From: Stomorhina lunata
Lineage: Eukaryota; Arthropoda; Insecta; Diptera; Rhiniidae
Direction: 5' to 3'
Assembly: GCA_933228675.1 (NCBI GenBank)
Contig: OW121740.1
Span: 158,463,486-158,527,485 of the forward strand
Length of the DNA: 64,000 nt
The notes beneath the pieces are model-generated. The model had not been told where the DNA came from. It did not search any database and saw only the letters and a program-made list of their open reading frames with translations. Below, in pieces: positions 35,309 to 48,159 of this stretch (the stretch's first letter is position 1; every line of letters begins with the position of its first letter). The position numbers and the translations under genes were made by a program.

Positions 35309-36639
35309 TTTTTTTTAGACAAATCGAAAACCGCCCTTTATATCTAAATAGCTAGGCAAACTAAATGCGAATTATAGTGTCTATACTAAACGTTATCATA
35401 AAGTTTTTAGTTTTATCTTTTATTGCTTTTTAAACTTTACAGGTTTACCTGACAATATTGTAAAATTTCTGAGGACTCAGAAGGTCTCCCAAGCAAAATA
35501 CCTAACTACCTACAAGCCCAAAATACTTTCAAAATCATTCTTTGTTAATTTTAATATCTAAACAATGTCATTACAACTGCATTTAGTTGCCTCTTTTGTA
35601 TATTTAAATCATAATTACATCGCTATTTCCTTCTTTCTTTCTCTTTGCTGACAAGATTTCCTTACAAAATATTTCATTCAAAAAAAATTAAATCTTAAAT
35701 TTTGCCACAGAAGAGACATTGTAAAAAGAGCCCTAAACTTTATTTACAAATAAAAATTAAAACCCCCCTCAGAACATAAAATAGACAATTTTTTTAATAA
35801 ATATAGACACAATAATAATGATGAATAATTATAAACAGCCAAATCCTTTTCTATAACTTTAATTCTTGACGATATCGTTTTTTTTTTCTTCCACTTTGTG
35901 AAATTTCTTGTACCAGTAAAAAGGAGCATAAAAGAAGATTTTTTTATTTGTTGTTGCTGTTGTTTTGTATATACAATTCATTATAATTTTAATTATCTCT
36001 CTCACTCTATGCGAAAATACATTTCAAACGAAAAATTTGTAAATGAAAATCTCTTTTAAAACCACTTCTTAACGTTAGAAAATACAACAACAACGAATAA
36101 AAAAAAAAAACTTCAAACATCCTTTTTTGTATACAAAACGAGAATCCTTTTTGTTCTTGTTATCCTTCCCATTAAGTTTAGGGCTTAAAGCGAATAAAAA
36201 CATCTACAACTGTAAAACGTGGTATTGAAAAAAAGACATGAACAAGTGAAATATGTATGTGGAGGAGTTGAAACAACTAGAACCAGGAGCAAAAAAAAAC
36301 TACAAAATATAGGAAAATGTCGCGTTAATGCTACACTTTCACCACAAACTGCATTATTAATGACTTGGAAATGTCACGTGCTTTTGGTTTTCAAAAACCT
36401 CCTCTGCGTTCTCGTTCTACTACAGTGATAAATCTGCTGCTGCTACTGATGCTCCTGCTGCATTCAATAAAGCTATTGCTGTTACATAACTATGACAGAG
36501 TGTGTGTGTAGATAAGCGTTTGTGTAAGTGTCTGCATATTGGGGAAGGGCGGAAAAGCTATTTCCGGTTTATGAGTGTAAAATAAAATTTGGCTTAAAAA
36601 ATTTATGACATGAGTTTTATCATTTTTTGTATAATTTTG
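35309..36639. other. AT-rich spacer
   Basis: No gene is supported. Short open frames near 35744-35929 (minus) and 36219-36428 (plus) lack any family resemblance. A CTGCTGCTGC-like patch lies at about 36433-36465. Confidence 0.5.
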
Positions 36640-36835
36640 TCTATGACTTAATCTATGTCTTTGTCTATATTTAAATCTCTGTCTATGGCTTAGTCTATAT
36701 ATATATATATATATATATTTTAGTCTATGTCTTAGCCTAGTCCATGTCTTTTTCTGTGTCTTAATCTATGTTTTAGTCTATGTCTTAACCTCTGGCTCTG
36801 TCTATATCTTAGTCTATGTCTTAGTCTATATATTT
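36640..36835 (+). repeat. Degenerate TAGTCTATGTCT 12-mer block with an (AT)n run
   Basis: Decayed copies of the 12-mer are interrupted by an AT dinucleotide run at about 36696-36718. It forms the left flank of a 28-bp satellite block. Confidence 0.8.
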
Positions 36836-37332
36836 TTCATATACAAATTTTTATAGAAAATTTTTCATATAAAAATTTCTTTAGAAAATTTTTCATATAA
36901 AAATTTCTATAGAAAATTTTTCATATACAAATTTCTATAGAAAATTTTTCATATACAAATTTCTATAGAAAATTTTTATATAAAAATTTCTATAGAAAAT
37001 TTTTATATAAAAATTTCTATAGAAAATTTTTATATAAAAATTTCTATAGAAAATTTTTATATAAAAATTTCTATAGAAAATTTTTTATATAAAAATTTCT
37101 TAGAAAATTTTTCATATAAAAATTTTTATTAAAATTTTTCATATAAAAATTTTTATTGAAAATTTTTCATATAAAAATTTTTATTAAAAATTTTTATTGA
37201 AAATTTTTCATATAAAAATTTTTGTTGAAAATTTTTCATATAAAAATTTTTATAGAAAATTTTTTATATTAAAATTTTAATAAAAAAAATTTCATATAAA
37301 AATTTCAATAAAAAAATGTTCATATAAACATT
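36836..37332 (+). repeat. 28-bp satellite nested in 12-mer arrays
   Basis: Units of CATATAAAAATTTCTATAGA plus AAATTTTT are bounded on both sides by TCTATG-type arrays. Same type and orientation as 33.9-35.3 kb, but with the TTTCTATAG variant common. Confidence 0.9.
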
Positions 37333-37892
37333 TCTATAGTCTATTTCTATAGTCTATGTCTTAGTCTACGTCTTAGTCTATGTCTTATTCTATATCTTAT
37401 TCTATATCTTAGTCTATATATTAGTCTATGTCTTAGTCTATATCTTAGTCTATGTCTTGGTCTATGTCTTAGTCTATGTCTTAGTCTATGTCTTAGTCTA
37501 TGTCTTAGTCTATGTCTTAGTCTATGTCTTAGTCTATGTCTTAGTCTATGTCTTAGTCTATGTCTTAGTCTATGTCTTAGTCTATGTCTTAGTCTATGTC
37601 TTAGTCTATGTCTTAGTCTATGTCTTAGTCTATGTCTTAGTCTATGTCTTAGTCTATGTCTTAGTCTATGTCTTAGTCTATGTCTTAGTCTATGTCTTAG
37701 TCTATGTCTTAGTCTATGTCTTAGTCTATGTCTTAGTCTATGTCTTAGTCTATGTCTTAGCCTATGTCTTAGTCTATGTCTTAGTCTATGTCTTAGTCTA
37801 TGTCTTAGTCTATGTCTTAGTCTATGTCTTAGTCTATGTCTTAGTCTATGTCTCAATCTATGTCTTAATCTATGTCTTAGTCTATGTCTTAG
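37333..37892 (+). repeat. 12-mer array (TAGTCTATGTCT)n
   Basis: The left part is degenerate (CTACGTC, TATATC variants), becoming homogeneous to 37,850. It passes directly into the hexamer array. Confidence 0.95.
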
Positions 37893-38468
37893 TCTATGTC
37901 TATGTCTATGTCTATGTCTATGTCTATGTCTATGTCTATGTCTATGTCTATGTCTATGTCTATGTCTATGTCTATGTCTATGTCTATGTCTATGTCTATG
38001 TCTATGTCTATGTCTATGTCTATGTCTATGTCTATGTCTATGTCTATGTCTATGTCTATGTCTATGTCTATGTCTATGTCTATGTCTATGTCTATGTCTA
38101 TGTCTATGTCTATGTCTATGTCTATGTCTATGTCTATGTCTATGTCTATGTCTATGTCTATGTCTATGTCTATGTCTATGTCTATGTCTATGTCTATGTC
38201 TATGTCTATGTCTATGTCTATGTCTATGTCTATGTCTATGTCTATGTCTATGTCTATGTCTATGTCTATGTCTATGTCTATGTCTATGTCTATGTCTATG
38301 TCTATGTCTATGTCTATGTCTATGTCTATGTCTATGTCTATGTCTATGTCTATGTCTATGTCTATGTCTATGTCTATGTCTATGTCTATGTCTATGTCTA
38401 TGTCTATGTCTATGTCTATGTCTATGTCTATGTCTATGTCTATGTCTAAGTCTAAGTCTATGTCTATG
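37893..38468 (+). repeat. Pure hexamer array (GTCTAT)n, about 93 copies
   Basis: The run is perfect from 37,893 to about 38,447, followed by two GTCTAA units. It sits inside the 12-mer array, whose unit is GTCTAT plus GTCTTA. Frames coding MS or VY repeats are by-products. Confidence 0.97.
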
Positions 38469-40377
38469 TCTTAGTCTATGTCTTAGTCTATGTCTTAGTC
38501 TATGTCTTAGTCTATGTCTTAGTCTATGTCTTAGTCTATGTCTTAGTCTATGTCTTAGTCTATGTCTTAGTCTATGTCTTAGTCTATGTCTTAGTCTATG
38601 TCTTAGTCTATGTCTTAGTCTATGTCTTAGTCTATGTCTTAGTCTATGTCTTAGTCTTTGTCTTACCCTTAGTCTTAGTCTATGTCTTAGTCTATGTCTT
38701 AGTCTATGTCTTAGTCTATGTCTTAGTCTATGTCTTAGTCTATGTCTTAGTCTATGTCTTAGTCTATGTCTTAGTCTATGTCTTAGTCTATGTCTTAGTC
38801 TATGTCTTAGTCTATGTCTTAGTCTATGTCTTAGTCTATGTCTTAGTCTATGTCTTAGTCTATGTCTTAGTCTATGTCTTAGTCTATGTCTTAGTCTATG
38901 TCTTAGTCTATGTCTTAGTCTATGTCTTAGTCTATGTCTTAGTCTATGTCTTAGTCTATGTCTTAGTCTATGTCTTAGTCTATGTCTTAGTCTATGTCTT
39001 AGTCTATGTCTTAGTCTATGTCTTAGTCTATGTCTTAGTCTATGTCTTAGTCTATGTCTTAGTCTATGTCTTAGTCTATGTCTTAGTCTATGTCTTAGTC
39101 TATGTCTTAGTCTATGTCTTAGTCTATGTCTTAGTCTATGTCTTAGTCTATGTCTTAGTCTATGTCTTAGTCTATGTCTTAGTCTATGTCTTAGTCTATG
39201 TCTTAGTCTATGTCTTAGTCTATGTCTTAGTCTATGTCTTAGTCTATGTCTTAGTCTATGTCTTAGTCTATGTCTTAGTCTATGTCTTAGTCTATGTCTT
39301 AGTCTATGTCTTAGTCTATGTCTTAGTCTATGTCTTAGTCTATGTCTTAGTCTATGTCTTAGTCTATGTCTTAGTCTATGTCTTAGTCTATGTCTTAGTC
39401 TATGTCTTAGTCTATGTCTTAGTCTATGTCTTAGTCTATGTCTTAGTCTATGTCTTAGTCTATGTCTTAGTCTATGTCTTAGTCTATGTCTTAGTCTATG
39501 TCTTAGTCTATGTCTTAGTCTATGTCTTAGTCTATGTCTTAGTCTATGTCTTAGTCTATGTCTTAGTCTATGTCTTAGTCTATGTCTTAGTCTATGTCTT
39601 AGTCTATGTCTTAGTCTATGTCTTAGTCTATGTCTTAGTCTATGTCTTAGTCTATGTCTTAGTCTATGTCTTAGTCTATGTCTTAGTCTATGTCTTAGTC
39701 TATGTCTTAGTCTATGTCTTAGTCTATGTCTTAGTCTATGTCTTAGTCTATGTCTTAGTCTATGTCTTAGTCTATGTCTAAGTCTATGTCTTAGTCTATG
39801 TCTTAGTCTATGTCTTAGTCTATGTCTTAGTCTATGTCTTAGTCTATGTCTTAGTCTATGTCTTAGTCTATGTCTTAGTCTATGTCTTAGTCTATGTCTT
39901 AGTCTATGTCTTAGTCTATGTCTTAGTCTATGTCTTAGTCTATGTCTTAGTCTATGTCTTAGTCTATGTCTTAGTCTATGTCTTAGTCTATGTCTTAGTC
40001 TATGTCTTAGTCTATGTCTTAGTCTATGTCTTAGTCTATGTCTTAGTCTATGTCTTAGTCTATGTCTTAGTCTATGACTTAGTCTATGTCTTAGTCTATG
40101 TCTTAGTCTATGTCTTAGTCTATGTCTTAGTCCATTTCTTAGTCTATGTCTTAGTCTATGTCTTAGTCTATCTCTGAGTCTATGTCTTAGTCAATATCTT
40201 AGTCTATGTCTTAGTCTATGTCTTAGTCTATGTCTTAGTCTTTGTCTTACCCTTAGTCTTAGTCTATGTCTTAGTCTATATCATAGTCTATATCTTAGTC
40301 TATATCTTAGTCTATATCTTAGTCTATATCTTAGTCTATTTCATAGTCTTTTACTTAGTCTGTTTCTTAGTCTATGT
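38469..40377 (+). repeat. 12-mer array (TAGTCTATGTCT)n, about 159 copies
   Basis: The array is homogeneous in the middle and degenerate after about 40,070. A rare variant containing TTTGTCTTACCCTTAG occurs at 38,657 and 40,241, exactly 1,584 bases (132 units) apart. Confidence 0.97.
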
Positions 40378-42412
40378 CAAATCTTGAAATTTGGAAACAA
40401 CTTCAATTCTCATCCAAGACTAAACTCAAAAAGGATATTGTAGTTGTAGTGGTGCCATCCATATTATATACTCATGTATTTGTAGTGGTAAATAGTATAA
40501 TTTATGTTTTACTACAAAGTACTACACACAAACATATTCATTCATGTCGTTGTTCAATATATTGATTGTCTATTTAAATGATTGTCTCTTCATCATTCGA
40601 TCAATATTTTAGCCACATTTAAGATCTATAGGAATTGTGGTTGCAAAAAGTGGCATGACCCATTCATGTGCAAGGGGGGTGGTTGGGCTTAACGCAATAC
40701 TGTTTGGTGGTGGTAGTGCATATTATCAGCACTATTTCATTTAACACACACACACATACACTCTCAATCAATAGATGGATGAATGAGTAAATGAATGAAT
40801 AAACGAAATTCATATGGATTACCACCAGCAGCAATAATAACAACAAAAACGACTATGACGATGACAACTATGCTTATCTATAGAATCCATAGGGCAGATA
40901 GTATTTGCCAAAGGCATTTTAAATATTTTTATGTTTTAATATATTTGTATGTATGTAACAGTAGATGAATCACTCTGTTCGTATGTACATAATTCTGTAA
41001 TCAACTTTTATCTATGGAATATTCATAGATATTCACTTGTTTAGTTGTATATCTAACGTCATAATCGATACCGCATACCACCGCTTCTAACCCTGGCAGT
41101 CTTCTATTACAACTGCTTTTAACCACAACAACTGCTTGGAACATTTGTGTGCACAGGCCACTGTGAAACCACATTACAAAGCTCTTTTTCTATTACAGAT
41201 TAAAGCATTTCTAATGTACAATAATGTACAATCTGACTACAAGTGGATATTTCTATTGTAATCAATGGTTTTTAATCTTTTCGTATTATAAAAGTTAAAT
41301 GAACTTTAATAAAATATTCCTTCAATAGTTCAAAATAGTAGAGTCAAGAGGAAATGAAGTGCAAAGCAAAAACTGATATTAATTTCGATTAAAATATTGA
41401 GTTGAAGAGCTTTAAATGAAATTTCAAAACGACTTTCAACTGATAAAGGAGATTTAGTGATATAATTTATTTAATGTATTATTTTTGTTCAAAGAAATTT
41501 TGTGATCTATTTCTCAGGTAGGTTTTTAGTCTAGAATATGTGCATCTTAGTCTTAAGTTAATTTATTATATATTATAGTATATATTTTCCCTCTTTTACT
41601 TAGGAAATGTTATTATAAGTGAGTAGCTCTGTATTTAGTGTCACGTCTAGACCTATATCCAATCATATATTCATATAAGTAACTACATTCAGTTTTTGTC
41701 GTTTAGCTATTACTCATTATTTTAATTCAAGATATAAGATGCATTATAAATAGTAATGAAAACTATTTAAACTGAGTTTCAAATAATACAGCAATATGTC
41801 ATTCATAGACAACTTGAAAGGCAACACAGACTTGTACTTTAAAAACACATACATATTCATATGTTTCTAAACACCCATACAAAGATTTTTACACATTTTG
41901 ATATAAATAACAAGAATGAATGAACGAATCCTGCACAAATGTTGCCATTAACGGATGTAAAGCAGTTGTGACTTTCAACAAAATATACAATGAATAAAGT
42001 TTTAATAAAAAAAGATAAGAACATCATTGAAAGCGTCGACATGTGATTGAGGGAAAATATGCAACATATGCATATGTATGGATATGTGAGATATGTGGAT
42101 GAGGATATGTAATACAAAGGAAAGAGGTTGCCAGAAGAGCTGTCATTAGATTCTTGAATATTTTTTGATAATTATACATTTTAAGATGGATTTGATAATA
42201 ACCTTGCAACATAACTAGATTTTCCTTCTATGCATTTTTATTCTTCGATCTTTTTGAAACACTCTCTAAAGTATGCAATATTTTTGGTTGTTATAAATCG
42301 TTATTTGGAAACGAATACACAGAAGTATGAAACTGAATGCACACCTATATAACCAAGCTTTAATACATACATACAAATAGTTATCATAAACAGGGAAATT
42401 AAATCAAAATAT
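40378..42412. other. Unique-looking AT-rich DNA
   Basis: CA-repeat (40745-40760) and other simple sequence is present. CTCAG|GTAGGT at 41513-41523 resembles a weak fused splice site. Motif CTAAAGTATGCAATATTTTT lies at 42267. No gene is supported. Confidence 0.5.
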
Positions 42413-42659
42413 TAGTCTATGTCTTACTGTTTACCTAAGTCTACGTCTTAGCCTATGTCTTAGTCTACGTCTTAGTCTATGTCATAATATATGTCTTATT
42501 CTATGTCTTAGTGTATGTCTTAGTCTACATCTTAGTTTATGTCTTAGTATATGTTTTACACTGTCTGTTAGTCTATATCTTAGTCTATGTCTTAGTCTAT
42601 GACTTAGTCTATGTCTTAGTCTATATCTTAGTCTACGTCGAAGTCTCTATGTCTTCGTT
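42413..42659 (+). repeat. Degenerate TAGTCTATGTCT block
   Basis: Decayed 12-mers (TCTACGTCTTAG and similar) directly abut the 31-bp satellite that follows. Confidence 0.85.
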
Positions 42660-43838
42660 TTTTTTTTGTAGGAATAAGAAATTTTTTAAAAATTTTCTAT
42701 AAAGATACGAATTTTTTTTAAATTTACTGTAAAAATAAGAAATTTTGGAAAAATTTTCTATTAAAATAAGAAAATTTTAAAAAAATTTCCTATAGAAATA
42801 AGAAATTCTCTGTAAAATTTTCTTTAAAAATTTTTGAAAAATTTTCTATAAAAATAATAATTTTTTGAAAGATGTCCTATAAAAAAGGAAATTTTTGAAA
42901 AACTTCTTATAAAAAAATAAATTTTTTAAAAATTTCCTATTAAAATAAGAAAATTTTGAAAAATTTCCTATAAAAATAAGAAATTTTTGAAAAATTTCCT
43001 ATAAAAATAAGAAATTTTGAAAAATTTCCTATAAAAATAAGAAATTTTTGAAAAATTACCTATAAAAATAAGAATTTTTTGAAAATTTTCCTATAAAAAT
43101 TTCTTATAAAATTTCTTATAAAAATGAGAAATCAAAAAATAACAAAATAGTCGGGGTGTAAATATTATTCAAAAAGAAGAGTGTTTGCATTTCATCCCAA
43201 ATCTGCAAATACTCTTCTTTTTGAAAAATGAGAAATTTTTGAAAAATTTCTTATAAAAATAAGAAATTTTTGATAATGTTCGTATAAAAATAAGAAATTT
43301 TTGAAAATTTTCTTATAAAAATAAGAAATTTTTGAAAAATTTCTTATAAAAATAAGAAATTTTTGAAAAATTTCTTATAAAAATAAGAAATTTTTGAAAA
43401 ATTTCTTATAAAAATAAGAAGTTTTTGAAAAATTTCTTATAAAAATAAGAAATTTTTGAGAATATTCTTATCAAAATAAGAAATTTTTGAAAAATTTCCT
43501 ATAAAAATAAGAAATTTTTGAAAAATTTCTTATTTTCTTTCTTTTTGAAAAATTTCTTAAAAAAAATAAGAAATTTTTAAAAAATTTCTTATAAAAATAA
43601 ATAATTTTTAAAAAATTTGTTATAAAAATAAGAAATTTTTGAAAAATTTCTTATAAAAATAAGAAATTTTTGAAAAATTTCTTATAAAAATAAGAAATTT
43701 TTGAAAAATGTCTTATAAAAATAAGAAATTTTTGAAAAATTTCTTATAAAAATAAGAAATTTTTGAAAAATTTCTTATAAAAATAAGAAAATTTTGAAAA
43801 ATTTCCTATAAAAATACGACATTTTTTTAACATTTCTT
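42660..43838 (+). repeat. 31-bp satellite, forward block 1, with embedded hairpin
   Basis: The unit is AAGAAATTTTTGAAAAATTT plus CCTATAAAAAT (or CTTATAAAAAT). The left part is degenerate, the right part homogeneous with the CTTATA variant. It is interrupted at 43,130-43,230 by unrelated sequence holding a 22-bp hairpin. Confidence 0.92.
43168..43225. repeat. 22-bp stem, 14-base loop inverted repeat
   Basis: The arms 43168-43189 and 43204-43225 are complementary at 21 of 22 positions; the remaining pair would be G-U in RNA. The arms read AAAAAGAAGAGTGTTTGC and GCAAATACTCTTCTTTTT. It lies in a roughly 90-base insert inside the 31-bp satellite. It could be a small foldback element or a structured RNA; no evidence of expression. 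Confidence 0.8.
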
Positions 43839-43995
43839 AGTTTATGTCTTAATCTATGTTTTAGTCTGTGTTTTAGACAATGTCCTTAGTCTATTTCTCA
43901 GTCTATATCTTAGTCTATGTCTTTGTCTATATCTTGGTCTATGTCTTAGTCCAGGTTTTAGTCTTTATTATAGTATATGCCTAAGTTTATGTATT
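43839..43995 (+). repeat. Degenerate TAGTCTATGTCT block, right flank
   Basis: Decayed 12-mers mirror the block at 42,413-42,659, so the 31-bp array lies inside an older TCTATG array. Confidence 0.82.
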
Positions 43996-45809
43996 GGTGC
44001 GAACTCTTTAAAATTTCTATTTACATATTTCCGGTTTCCCTGATTCATAATATTTTTTAAGAATTCACCCTACAAGTCAGTATGTTAGATAAACATTAGT
44101 CGGTAAAAATAAATTTCAAATGTAAAAGTTAAATCAACGTCAAATGTATGCGACGTTCTCACCGCTCGACATTTATTTTCTAATACAAACAGTGACGTTC
44201 AGACATAACATTATAACTGCACTATGCCACACTCTATGTAGGAGTGTGTTTGTATGTGTGTGCTTTTGTGTAGTAGTAATTGTTTTCGTTGTAGTAGTAA
44301 ATTATAATGATGGTGATGATGATGACTACAATGATGACAGCATTTGATGATAATGGTAATGTTGTCATTATTATTATTGTCGTTGATTTTTTGTTGTTGC
44401 TGCATCTGTTGTTGTATTCTAATTGTTTTTTGTGGTTGTTGTAGTTTTTCCTTTATTTGCATGCTAACGTATGCACATGCGAGTGTCGTTAACTGAAATG
44501 CTAAAAGGCTTAGAAGCAAAAAAGCTTAGAAAATTATATATTAGACCATATATAATTGTACAAAGGAGACAATTGCGGACTGACTTAAGGCATTTCCGAT
44601 AGTGTGACTGATATGAATATGAGCAAGGGCCATATAAAGACCGATTAAAACTAAATTTCGGAACTGGGTTTTCGTTTATACATAAGAAGGTGCAATATCT
44701 GTAAATTGACTAATTCGGTACCTTAAATTTTCTTTCCTGTTATCCTTTAAAATCTTAAAAAAAATTATGTTGCCCTTCAGAATTTTTGCTTACGATTTGT
44801 TTTTAATTTAAAGTTTAGTTAATGGTAAAACATACATACCTGCAGCAATAGAGGAAATGAAATGCAAATGTTAATGTTGGTAAATATGTTTCACCACATA
44901 CATATACTACGAACAGACACATCATGATCATATAAGAGAAATGTAAAAGTATTTAGATGAAAGGACTAAGAATAGTCATTCGAATTCGGGGGTGCATAAG
45001 TTAAGTTATGTTGCATATGTTCTGGGCACATTGCCTAATTTGAGGAGCTATGTTCATTAACGTTCATTCAACTCAAGGTTAGCCTTTTCCGAGGACCATA
45101 AAATCATATCCTGGTTAAGGCAGGAAAACTTTTTAAAATGTATGATGTGAATTTTCAAATATTTAAATTAAAATCATACCCTATTTTGCTTGCAACCAGT
45201 CCTTTCCCAAGTCACGCTTTCATTCAAGGACAACTATTAAATCAAATACAATTTATATTTCCTTTTACCTCCACTCTTACCTCCACTCTTTCCCACTTCT
45301 TATGGGGTTCCATTCTGTATTATGCTGGTTTTTACCTCAAACAAATGGTCGGAATGAATGAGATAAAAAATTATTCAAAAAAATAGAATAAAACAAAAAA
45401 GTCCACCCATACGTCTGTAAAGTAAACTTTACTTCATTCACAGTTGTGCAAATATCCAAGAGTTATTTGCAGTGCAGAAAAAAAAATCCTTTGAAAAGAT
45501 ATCACTTCAAAATCGTTGAATAGAAGCATTTGTGTTGCAGAGCTTGTAGTTGTTGGATTTATAAAAGTAACTTTAGCATTGACCTTGACTTATGCAAATA
45601 TGATATTTTAGTATGAATTAAGGATTTGATGTTTAAAGCTTTCAGGCAACTGGGAAATACTCAAACAGAGTGGCGGTGATTAGAAAGATAAAAGATTAAC
45701 TTGAAAAGAGTTTTGAATCATAAGACAAAATTAAATTGACAGTAATAGTCAAAAAGAATTTAATGACGAACATTCTGGAACAATAAAGAAAATCTTTAAA
45801 AAATTTCAA
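43996..45809. other. Unique-looking spacer with simple repeats
   Basis: TAG/GAT/GTT trinucleotide runs (about 44270-44420) and TG-rich sequence are present. On the minus strand, a pyrimidine-rich stretch leads into CTGCAG|GTATGT (44845-44834), another possible fused splice site. No gene is supported. Confidence 0.5.
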
Positions 45810-47256
45810 ATTATTTCTTTTGAAAAATTTTCTTATAAAAATAAGAAATTTTTGAAAAATTTTGTATAAAAATAAGAAAATTTTTGAAAAATTTCCTATA
45901 AAAATAAGAAATTTTTGAAAAATTTCTTATAAAAATAAAAACTTTTCGAAAATTTTCCTATAAAAATAAAAAATTTTCGAAAATTTTCCTATAAAAAAAA
46001 AAAGAAATTTTTGAAAAATTTCCTATAAAAATAAGAAATTTTTGAAACATTTCCTACAAAAATAAGAAATTTTTGAAAATATTCCTATAAAAATAAGAAA
46101 TTTTTGAAAATATTCCTATAAAAATAAGAAATTTTTGAAAAAGTTCCTAAAAAAAATAATAAATTTTTGAAAAATTTCTTATGAAATTATTTTCCTATAA
46201 AAATAAGCAATTTTTAAAAATTTCCTATAAAAATAAGAAATTTTTGAAAAAGTTCCTAAAAAAAATAATAAATTTTTGAAAAATTTCTTATGAAATTATG
46301 AAATTTTTAAAATATTTACTATAAAAATAAGAAAGTTTAAAAAAATGTTCTCTAAAAATAAGAAATTTTTGAATAATTTCATATAAAAATTAGAAATTTT
46401 TGAAAAATTTCTTATAAAAATAACAAATTTTTGAAAAATTTCCTATAAAAATAAAAAAATTTTAAAAAATATGCTATGAAAATAAGAAATTTTTGAAAAA
46501 TTTGCTATAAAGATAAGAAATTTTTCAAAAATTTCCTATAAAAATAGAAGTTTTTGAAAAATTTCCTATAAAAATAAGAAATTTTTGAAAAATTTCCTAT
46601 AAAATTAAGAAATTTTTGAAAAGTTTCCTATAAAAATAAGAAATTTTTGAAAAATTCCTATAGAAATAAGAAATTTTTGAAAAATTTCCTATAAAAATAA
46701 GAAATTTTTGAAAAATTTCCTATAAAAATAAGAAATTTTTGAAAAATTTCCTATAAAAAAAAGAAATTTTTGAAAAATTGCCTATAACAATAAGAAATTT
46801 TTGAAAAATTTCCTATAAAAATCAGAAATTTTTGAACAATCTCCTATAAAAATATGAAATTTTTTATTTTCCTATAAAAATAAGAACTTTTTGAAAAAAT
46901 TCCTATCAAAATAAGAAATTTTTGAAAAATAAGACTTTTCAAAAAATTTCCTATCAAAATAAGAAATTTTTAAAAAATTTCTAACAAAAATTAGAAATTT
47001 TTAAAAAATTCCCTATAAAAATAAGAAATTTTTAAAAAATTTCCTTTAAAAATAAGAAATTTAAAAAAATTTCCTTTAAAAATAATAAATTTTTAAAAAA
47101 TTTCCTATAAAAATAAGAAATTTTTGAAAAATTTCCTATAAAAATTAGAAATTTTTGAAAAATTTCCTATAAATATAAGAAATTTTTTAAAAATTTCCTA
47201 TAAAAATAAGAAATTTCTGAAAAATTTCCTATAAAGATATGAAATTTTGAAAAATG
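45810..47256 (+). repeat. 31-bp satellite, forward block 2
   Basis: The unit is AAGAAATTTTTGAAAAATTT plus CCTATAAAAAT. The block is followed by one unit in reverse orientation (about 47265-47290). Confidence 0.95.
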
Positions 47257-47295
47257 GTCTTTTGTTATTTTTATAGGAAATTTTTTAAAAAGTTT

Positions 47296-48159
47296 TTGTT
47301 GTTTTTTTTTTCTAATTAATTGCTTTTACGAGTGGTATTAGATCCTTTCATATGTTGCTTAAGACTTCATGTTATAAGCCTTTTTATTGACACTTCTTAT
47401 TACAAAGCTCTCACAATTAATCCTTATTGTACCCAAATTATTTTAAGTCCTAATTTTACTATTGTCCTTAATAAATTTCTCAGGAATTCCACATGTCATC
47501 AGCCTTTTATAGAAAGTCACGTTATCAAAATTATATAGTATCACACTCCGAAAAACCAAGTATTTAATAAAAAAGGTTAAGAGAACCCCCTTTTAATAAG
47601 AAACTGACATTCTATTATTAAGCCCTTTTCATCACTATTTGTATGTGTTTGATCCCTTATCATGAAATTCTGTTCTTGTCAAGCCAGTGGTCAATGTGTG
47701 GTTTTCTTTACCTTTAACTATAATTTCAATATATGGGGCAGGGGGAACATTTTAACAAGAAAAATGTGTAACAAAACTAAATTTTGATTGAAAAGCATTT
47801 AGTTGTTGTTATAAGTATATACCTATCAACTTTGAAATTAAAGTTTTAAACTTACAATTATAATTTTGATTTAACCAATTCATAAATTTAAAACTTATCA
47901 ACCCCATAATCAAACCTTTATATGCTAGTAATTGTATAGAGGTCATCATCATTATCCTCATTTTTTCTCATCTTATTGTCCTTTAAGTCAAATGCATTCA
48001 TAAAGAAAACACACGGACAGAAGCAAATCTACAGGACCTAACACAAACAGACAACAAGTAAACCAACAACAACATGACTTAAATGACTTTTCCAAAGACA
48101 AATTGTACCTTGTGTACACAAATTGAAGTTCTTTATGAACATTAGGGTGATCCTCATTG
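47296..48159. other. Spacer between oppositely oriented 31-bp arrays
   Basis: About 0.86 kb of unique-looking AT-rich sequence. A 72-codon frame at 47320-47538 begins at a non-ATG codon and matches nothing I recognise. Confidence 0.55.

Noticed and set aside
37347..38474. Frames coding VYVL, RHRL, VY and MS repeats
   Set aside because: Products of the 12-mer and hexamer arrays.
31251..40377. TAGTCTATGTCT arrays as CRISPR or telomere
   Set aside because: There are no unique spacers between units, and the unit is not the TTAGG insect telomere repeat. It is a simple satellite.
47320..47538. 72-codon frame in the spacer between inverted arrays
   Set aside because: Non-ATG start, biased AT composition and no recognisable motif.
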